This document shows, one piece after another, positions 15,470 to 20,093 of a DNA stretch of 20,093 bases. Where the stretch lies: assembly GCA_947452355.1 (NCBI GenBank), contig CANGCU010000004.1, forward strand, positions 1 through 20,093. The letters run 5' to 3'. Source of the DNA: Microbacteriaceae bacterium. GTDB taxonomy: Bacteria > Actinomycetota > Actinomycetes > Actinomycetales > Microbacteriaceae. The notes below the pieces were generated by a model. It saw nothing but the letters and a program-made list of their open reading frames with translations, searched no databases and was not told the DNA's origin. Every line of letters starts with the position of its first letter. Within the stretch, counting starts at the first letter, position 1. The position numbers and the translations under genes are program-made.

Positions 15470-16720
15470 TCAGTCCTTCACCAGGGTGACGATTGTCTCG
15501 ACGTGATGGGTGTGCGGGAACAGGTCGAACGCGCGAAGTCTGGTCGGTCGATACCCCTGTTCGCGGGCAAACGCGATGTCCCGTGACACCGCAACCGGGT
15601 CACACGCGACGTAGACAATCTGTGCGGGGGCGAGGCGCCCAAGGCTCGCCATGACCTCGCGACCGGCACCCGATCGGGGTGGATCAAGTACGACCGTCCC
15701 CGCCGCGAGGCGTGAACGCTCGCCGGGGGTCGCCCGCTGGTCGAGCGCGCGAAGCCACTTGTCGACGGTGCCCGTTTCCGCAAAGGCCCCAACCCACTCG
15801 CTGAGGTTTTCGCCGGCGTGTTCCGTCGCCCTTTCGTCTGATTCCACACTGGTGACGCGAGTCGACGGTCCGCCCAGGTCGGCGAGCGCCACCGCAAAGA
15901 GTCCCACCCCTCCGTACAGGTCGAGGTTGAGCGCGGTGGCGTCGAAACGGGCCGGGTCGATTGCCGCGCGAACCTCCTGGGTCAGGGTGGTTGCGGCTTC
16001 GCGATGAACCTGCCAGAAACCGTTGTCGTCGACTCGAAATTCGCGGTTTCCAACGCGTTCGTGAATGACCGTCGGTTTTTGTTCGCCGACGATCAGTCTC
16101 GGGTCCCCGATGGACGGTGACAACACGTCGACGGACCCGGACATGCCGTAATTGTCCGTGAGCGGCGCGATGTGGTTGATTCCCTCGGTCGCCAGTGGCA
16201 ATGACGTCACGACAATGATGTCGTGTGAGCGGCGGGCGCGAGGTCCGACCTGCCCCTGGTCGTTGACGTGCAGGCGAACGCGTGTGCGCCACCCGAGGCC
16301 ACCCCGCTCATCGTCACCGGGGAGCGATTCGACGCGGTCAAGCAGCAACGAAATGGTTGCCTCGTCTAGTTTGCCGAAACGCGCGAGCGAATCCTTGAGG
16401 ACGTCGCGCTTCAGTTCGCGCTGATGTGGAAGTGCGATGTGCCCAAAATCCGCTCCGCCGACGCGGGCGTGGATGGGTCGGTCGATACTGGCTTCTGCCC
16501 AGACGTGGGGGACCCGATGAGGACTCGGGGTCACAACACGGATCGCATCAGCGCGCCAAAAACTGGCTTTCGAATCATCGGTAACGCGGGCGACAACAGT
16601 TTCACCTGGGATGGCGTCGTTGACGAACACCACACGCCCATCAAGTCGCCCGACAGCGAATCCCCCGTGTGCAATTCCCGTCAACGTCAGTTCGATGTCG
16701 GTTCCGATCGATTCACCCAT
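15470..16720 (-). CDS. TRAM-domain class I RNA methyltransferase (TrmA/RlmD family)
   Basis: 416 residues. An N-terminal TRAM RNA-binding domain (about 5-60) is followed by the uracil-C5 methyltransferase fold. SAM motif I is LDLYGGVGLF at 266-275, then VVLDPPRSGAG at 343-353, the catalytic Cys373 in YVACDPVAVSRD, and the proton-abstracting Glu408 in FPHTHHVETIV. The family methylates uridine in tRNA or 23S rRNA; which site cannot be told. The segment RPIHARVGGADFGHI, where RlmD/RumA have iron-sulfur cysteines, has none: Cys373 is the only cysteine in the protein, so no 4Fe-4S cluster is possible. ATG 16720 lies six bases after TAGGCT (leaderless), divergent from maf by 33 bases. Confidence 0.9.
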   Translation of the reverse strand: MGESIGTDIELTLTGIAHGGFAVGRLDGRVVFVNDAIPGETVVARVTDDSKASFWRADAIRVVTPSPHRVPHVWAEASIDRPIHARVGGADFGHIALPHQRELKRDVLKDSLARFGKLDEATISLLLDRVESLPGDDERGGLGWRTRVRLHVNDQGQVGPRARRSHDIIVVTSLPLATEGINHIAPLTDNYGMSGSVDVLSPSIGDPRLIVGEQKPTVIHERVGNREFRVDDNGFWQVHREAATTLTQEVRAAIDPARFDATALNLDLYGGVGLFAVALADLGGPSTRVTSVESDERATEHAGENLSEWVGAFAETGTVDKWLRALDQRATPGERSRLAAGTVVLDPPRSGAGREVMASLGRLAPAQIVYVACDPVAVSRDIAFAREQGYRPTRLRAFDLFPHTHHVETIVTLVKD

Positions 16721-16753
16721 TCGTCCAGCCTACGGTCAGGGTAGTGTCGGGCT
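16721..16753. promoter_or_regulatory. Divergent leaderless promoters of the methyltransferase and maf genes
   Basis: Within 33 bases between starts: on the minus strand TAGGCT (16732-16727), then six bases to ATG 16720; on the plus strand TAGTGT (16742-16747), then six bases to GTG 16754. The two -10 boxes face away from each other with only nine bases between them, so two polymerases could not easily bind at once. The -35 regions would lie inside or beyond each other's elements and are weak. Confidence 0.5.
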
Positions 16754-17371
16754 GTGCGTCTCACACTCGCGTCGACATCCCCCGCCCGACTCGCCACGCT
16801 ACGAGCGGCCGGGGTTGAACCTCAGACAATTTCCCCCGGCGTCGACGAGGACGCCGTTGTCGCGGCGGCCGGTCATCTTGAGCCCGCCGACATGGTCGAA
16901 CTTCTCGCTCGCGCGAAGGCCGAAGCGGTCGCCGACGCGCACGGTGCGACAATCGACGGACTCATCCTCGGCGGCGACTCTGCGTTTGTCATCGACGGGA
17001 TCATCCACGGGAAACCACACGACCCGGACGTCGCACGTCAACGATGGTTGACGCAACGCGGACGGACGGGTGTCCTGTATTCCGGTCACTGGCTCATTGA
17101 CAATCGCGGCGGAGTCAATCGCGGCGGTATCGGAATTGTCACCCATGCCGAGGTGACCTTCGCGGACGTCACGGAATCCGAAATTGACGCGTACATCGCA
17201 ACCGGGGAGCCCCTCAAGGTCGCGGGGGCGTTCACCATCGATTCGCTTGGTGGGCCGTTCATCCACTCGATCATCGGCGACCCGCACACGGTCGTCGGGC
17301 TGTCTTTGCCTGCACTGCGAAATCTCGTTCGATCACTCGGAATCGAATGGACCGACCTCTGGAATCGGTGA
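16754..17371 (+). CDS. maf: Maf-family nucleoside triphosphate pyrophosphatase
   Basis: 205 residues, normal for Maf. It hydrolyses NTPs to NMP and pyrophosphate; in the family this includes modified or canonical pyrimidine nucleotides and it has been tied to septum control in Bacillus. Motifs: LASTSPARL at 5-13, GVDED at 29-33, ARAKAEA at about 52-58, the catalytic Asp75 in GGDSAF, GKPHD, TGVLYSGH, TGEPLKVAGAFTIDSLGGPFI and GDPHTVVGLSL. The late part with GGPFI and TDLW is the actinobacterial form. The GTG at 16754 lies six bases after TAGTGT and has no ribosome-binding site (leaderless). It is followed 42 bases later by accA, the same order as maf and accA3 in mycobacteria. The exact substrate is not decidable. 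Confidence 0.93.
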   Translation: MRLTLASTSPARLATLRAAGVEPQTISPGVDEDAVVAAAGHLEPADMVELLARAKAEAVADAHGATIDGLILGGDSAFVIDGIIHGKPHDPDVARQRWLTQRGRTGVLYSGHWLIDNRGGVNRGGIGIVTHAEVTFADVTESEIDAYIATGEPLKVAGAFTIDSLGGPFIHSIIGDPHTVVGLSLPALRNLVRSLGIEWTDLWNR

Positions 17372-17377
17372 CCGATA

Positions 17378-17413
17378 CTGACAGAGCGCGCGGCGACCAA
17401 TAGGCTAAAGGGC
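17378..17413 (+). promoter_or_regulatory. Promoter of accA (-35 CTGACA, -10 TAGGCT, leaderless)
   Basis: CTGACA (17378-17383) matches TTGACA at five of six bases. It is followed by a 17-base spacer, TAGGCT (17401-17406), seven bases and the ATG. This is the most complete promoter in the window. AAAGGG just before the ATG is too close to be an ideal Shine-Dalgarno (about 2-3 bases). Confidence 0.65.
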
Positions 17414-19183
17414 ATGTCAGCACGCATCACCAAGGTCCTCATCGCTAACCGTGGCGAAATCGCCGTCCGCGTTATCCGCGCCGCCAAAGACGCGGGAATT
17501 GCAACCGTCGCGGTCTACGCAAACCAGGACATCAATGCGCAACACGTAAAACTTGCCGATGAAGCCATCAGCCTCGATGGAACGACCAGTGCCGACACCT
17601 ACCTTGTTATTGCCAAGATTCTCGCCGCCGCCAAGCGCACCGGTGCGAACGCCATCCACCCCGGATACGGGTTTCTCGCCGAAAACGCGGATTTTGCTCG
17701 TGCCGTCGCGGATGCCGGAATCATGTGGATTGGGCCGAGCCCCGAGGCAATCGAACGGCTCGGTGACAAAGTCAGCGCGCGCCACGTCGCAGAGAAGGTC
17801 GGTGCGCCACTCGCACCCGGAACTCTGAACCCCGTCGACAACGCCCAAGAGGTTCTCGATTTCGTTGACGTTCACGGGCTACCCGTTGCCATCAAGGCAG
17901 CGTTCGGTGGCGGTGGGCGTGGCTTGAAAGTTGCCCGCACCCGCGAGGAAATTCCCGAATTGTTTGACTCCGCGACGCGCGAGGCGATTGCGGCGTTCGG
18001 TCGCGGCGAATGTTTCGTCGAGAAATACCTCGACAAACCGCGACACGTAGAGACACAGTGTCTCGCTGACCACAAGGGCAACGTTGTCGTGGTCTCGACG
18101 CGCGACTGTTCGCTGCAGCGTCGCCACCAGAAACTGGTCGAGGAAGCGCCCGCGCCGTTCATCACCGATGCGCAACGCGACCTGTTGTACAGCGCCTCGA
18201 AGAACATCCTCAAAGAGGTTGGCTACGTCGGCGCGGGAACCTGCGAGTTCCTCATCGGATCCGACGGAACAATCACCTTCCTCGAGGTCAACACCCGACT
18301 CCAGGTAGAACACCCCGTGTCCGAAGAGGTCACCGGGCTCGACCTCGTTCGCGAACAATTCCGCATCGCCGAGGGTGGGCTCGTCGACTACCCGGACCCC
18401 GTCATCACGGGCCACTCCATCGAATTCCGTATCAACGGCGAAGACGCCGGTGCAAACTTCCGTCCAACGCCTGGTCCTGTGAAAGCAATCCGAATCCCCG
18501 GCGGTCCTGGCATTCGTGTCGACTCGGGTGTCGTCGCGGGCGACGTCATCTCGGGTTCCTTCGATTCACTTCTCGCAAAGCTGATCGTGACAGGAACGGA
18601 CCGTAAGGACGCCCTCGCGAAGGCGCGTCGCGCACTGAGCGAATTCCAGGTTGTCGGCCTGCCGACCGTTCTTCCCTTCCACCAACTCGTCGTCAACGAC
18701 CCCGCGTTCGCCCCCGAAGGGGATGCGCCGTTTTCGATTTACACGTCGTGGATCGAAACCGAATTCAACAACACCATCGAAGAATACGCGGGCACCATCG
18801 GTGCTGGTGAAGCCACCGACACGCGGCACGAGGTGGTCGTCGAAGTCGATGGAAAGCGTCTCGCCGTTTCGGTTCCCGACTCGTTGTTGCCGACGTCCGC
18901 TCGAATTCACAAACCTGTAGCGCCCGTCCGATCCAAGACCGCTCACACCGGTGGGGGAAGTGGCAGCGACGTTTCGTCGCCCATGCAGGCGACGGTCATC
19001 AAGGTCGACGTCGCTCCCGGCGATTCCGTCGTCAAGGGCCAAACCGTTGTTGTGCTCGAGGCGATGAAGATGGAGCAGGCCATTGCCGCTCCGCGTGACG
19101 GTGTCGTCGCCAAAGTCAGCGCCGAGGTCGGCACGACCGTCAAGGCTGGTTTCGTCCTCTTGTCGCTCGAAAAGTCCGAATAA
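17414..19183 (+). CDS. accA: Acyl-CoA carboxylase alpha subunit (biotin carboxylase + BCCP)
   Basis: 589 residues, the typical length of the actinobacterial fused alpha chain. The biotin carboxylase part (1-450) shows [10 protein letters not shown] at 11-20, [10 protein letters not shown] at 82-91, the ATP-grasp glycine loop [10 protein letters not shown] at 161-170, [24 protein letters not shown] and [14 protein letters not shown] at 291-304. A linker of about 60 residues leads to the biotinyl domain with EAMKMEQ at 549-555; K552 is the biotinylated lysine. It carboxylates biotin with bicarbonate and ATP, working with AccD and AccE (13597-15419), and is a substrate of BirA (12881-13600). The ATG at 17414 sits seven bases after TAGGCT with a good -35. 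Two bases separate its stop from the convergent lpdA end. Confidence 0.97.
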   Translation: MSARITKVLIANRGEIAVRVIRAAKDAGIATVAVYANQDINAQHVKLADEAISLDGTTSADTYLVIAKILAAAKRTGANAIHPGYGFLAENADFARAVADAGIMWIGPSPEAIERLGDKVSARHVAEKVGAPLAPGTLNPVDNAQEVLDFVDVHGLPVAIKAAFGGGGRGLKVARTREEIPELFDSATREAIAAFGRGECFVEKYLDKPRHVETQCLADHKGNVVVVSTRDCSLQRRHQKLVEEAPAPFITDAQRDLLYSASKNILKEVGYVGAGTCEFLIGSDGTITFLEVNTRLQVEHPVSEEVTGLDLVREQFRIAEGGLVDYPDPVITGHSIEFRINGEDAGANFRPTPGPVKAIRIPGGPGIRVDSGVVAGDVISGSFDSLLAKLIVTGTDRKDALAKARRALSEFQVVGLPTVLPFHQLVVNDPAFAPEGDAPFSIYTSWIETEFNNTIEEYAGTIGAGEATDTRHEVVVEVDGKRLAVSVPDSLLPTSARIHKPVAPVRSKTAHTGGGSGSDVSSPMQATVIKVDVAPGDSVVKGQTVVVLEAMKMEQAIAAPRDGVVAKVSAEVGTTVKAGFVLLSLEKSE

Positions 19184-19185
19184 CG

Positions 19186-20093
19186 CTACCTCGTCAGCAG
19201 GTGCATACCCTTCGCGGTGTCGGCAATTCCGCCGGCAAGTGACGGGTAAACGCTCCACGACCGCGCGATCTGGTCCACGGTGTGTCGATGTTCCATAGCG
19301 AACGATAGGAAATTGATCAGTTCGCTCGCGCGTGGCGCGACAATGACGCCACCGATGAGAATTCCACTTTCCGGTTGTGCGATGAGCTTGATGAATCCGT
19401 CCGTCGTTCCCTGCATCTTGGCGCGGGGGTTGGCGTCGAGATCGAGTTTGTGAACGATTCCGTTGACGGCACCCGTTGTCACATCGTTTTCGGTGAATCC
19501 GACTGTCGCGATTTCGGGCGAGGTGAAGATGTTCGAGCACACGAGTCTCGTGTCGAGGGGCTTGGCGAAATCACCGAGCGTGTGGAACACCGCCGTTCGA
19601 CCCTGGTGAGAGGCGACGCTTGCGAGCGGTGGAGCATCCGAGCAGTCACCGACGGCGTAAATATTGCTGATTGAGGTTCGCGCGACTTTGTTGACAAGGA
19701 TGTGCCCCGACTCGGACATCTGCACACCAGCCGTGTCGAGCCCGATTCCCGCCGTGTTCGGAATCGACCCGACTGCGATGAGGCAGTGAGTTCCCTCGAT
19801 AGTCGATCCGTCACCGAGCGTGACGATGACACCGGATGTCGTCGCGACAACGGATTCCGCGCGGACCTTTGACCGCAAGCTCATGCCACGTCGGGTGAAC
19901 ACGTTTTCGAGCACTTGCGCGGCGTCGCCGTCCTCGCCGGGAAGCACCCGATCACGACTGGACACGAGCGTCACGGTCGATCCGAGGTTCGTGTAGGCCG
20001 ACGCGAACTCCGCGCCGGTCACTCCGGACCCGATGACAATGAGGTGCTCGGGAACTTCGGCCAGGTTGTACAACTGAGTCCAGGTGAGGATTC
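19186..20093 (-). CDS. lpdA: LpdA-like NAD(P)H dehydrogenase flavoprotein, C-terminal part (cut by window edge)
   Basis: The last 302 codons are in the window; the start lies beyond the right edge. The frame continues through TTG 20073 to the end (reading ILTWTQLYNL), so no start falls here. Seen: LIVIGSGVTGAEFASAY, the NAD(P)-binding Rossmann motif; AVGSIPNT; IYAVGDCS followed by SVASHQGR, the second FAD motif; and the dimerisation domain with FTSPEIATVGFTE. The C-terminal HP-x-x-x-E catalytic dyad of true dihydrolipoamide dehydrogenases is absent; the corresponding place reads SVYPSLAGGIAD. This, together with ILTWTQLYNL, points to the mycobacterial LpdA type, an NAD(P)H:quinone oxidoreductase. 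Generic pyridine nucleotide-disulfide oxidoreductase is the safe alternative, since the redox-Cys region lies outside the window. Confidence 0.88.
   Translation of the reverse strand, partial: ILTWTQLYNLAEVPEHLIVIGSGVTGAEFASAYTNLGSTVTLVSSRDRVLPGEDGDAAQVLENVFTRRGMSLRSKVRAESVVATTSGVIVTLGDGSTIEGTHCLIAVGSIPNTAGIGLDTAGVQMSESGHILVNKVARTSISNIYAVGDCSDAPPLASVASHQGRTAVFHTLGDFAKPLDTRLVCSNIFTSPEIATVGFTENDVTTGAVNGIVHKLDLDANPRAKMQGTTDGFIKLIAQPESGILIGGVIVAPRASELINFLSFAMEHRHTVDQIARSWSVYPSLAGGIADTAKGMHLLTR

Noticed and set aside
18566..19540. Minus-strand open frame of 324 codons across accA and the lpdA end
   Set aside because: Antisense to accA and in the wrong frame for lpdA; Arg/His/Asp-rich with no domain motifs.
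19186..20093. Dihydrolipoamide dehydrogenase (E3 of pyruvate dehydrogenase)
   Set aside because: The C-terminal His-x-Glu catalytic pair of true E3 enzymes is missing in the visible part.
1..20093. Mobile elements, phage genes, toxin-antitoxin or defence systems, tRNA genes, CRISPR arrays
   Set aside because: No transposase, integrase, terminal repeat, tRNA fold or regularly spaced repeat was seen; the genes are core metabolism and wall synthesis with continuous packing.

Overview
This window comes from a high-GC actinobacterium. The best fit is a compact-genome member of Micrococcales/Microbacteriaceae. The evidence is an actinobacterial-type acyl-CoA carboxylase (fused BC-BCCP alpha, beta and a small epsilon subunit), an LCP ligase, an LGFP-repeat exoprotein, an LpdA-type flavoprotein, and start signals dominated by GTG codons directly behind a TANNNT box (leaderless transcription). 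I cannot name a genus from sequence alone. Twenty protein genes fill almost the whole 20 kb. The longest gap is 111 bases (3338-3448). No stretch over 300 bases lacks a gene, and I see no RNA gene, transposon, CRISPR array or clear intrinsic terminator.

Left half (1-9868), cell-surface polysaccharide: the start of manA (mannose-6-phosphate isomerase, cut by the window edge); a multi-spanning O-antigen ligase/polymerase-like protein; a secreted LGFP-repeat protein; a GT2 rhamnosyltransferase-like enzyme; the complete dTDP-L-rhamnose pathway as two divergent pairs (rmlC-rmlA on minus, rmlB-rmlD on plus); and, between these pairs, two convergent GT4 glycosyltransferases. These genes could supply rhamnose (and perhaps mannose) donors, build a glycan and polymerise it. 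The LCP protein at 9876-11219 is a candidate for attaching such a glycan to peptidoglycan. No flippase, ABC exporter or initiating sugar-phosphate transferase is visible, so those must lie elsewhere.

Right half (9876-20093), housekeeping: on the minus strand accD-accE-birA is a coupled unit for acyl-CoA carboxylation and biotinylation. It is followed by purK-purE (AIR carboxylation in purine synthesis), whose end overlaps the LCP gene. Upstream on the same strand is a TrmA-family RNA methyltransferase. Divergent from it are maf and accA, the biotinylated alpha subunit that partners AccD/AccE and is the BirA substrate. An LpdA-like NAD(P)H dehydrogenase is cut by the right edge. From memory, the arrangement manA / rhamnosyltransferase / rmlD / LCP / purE / purK / birA / accD5 / accE5 / maf / accA3 / lpdA strongly resembles the Rv3255c-Rv3303c region of Mycobacterium tuberculosis, so this is a conserved actinobacterial chromosomal neighbourhood rather than an island.

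The most distinctive things seen are at the DNA level. Nine starts carry a TANNNT hexamer 6-8 nt before the codon. The exact hexamer TAGGCT occurs five times by my reading, each time in a gap 5' of a gene. There is an 11-bp palindrome that supplies mirrored -10 boxes for two divergent genes. All five convergent gene pairs end within a few bases of each other or overlap.
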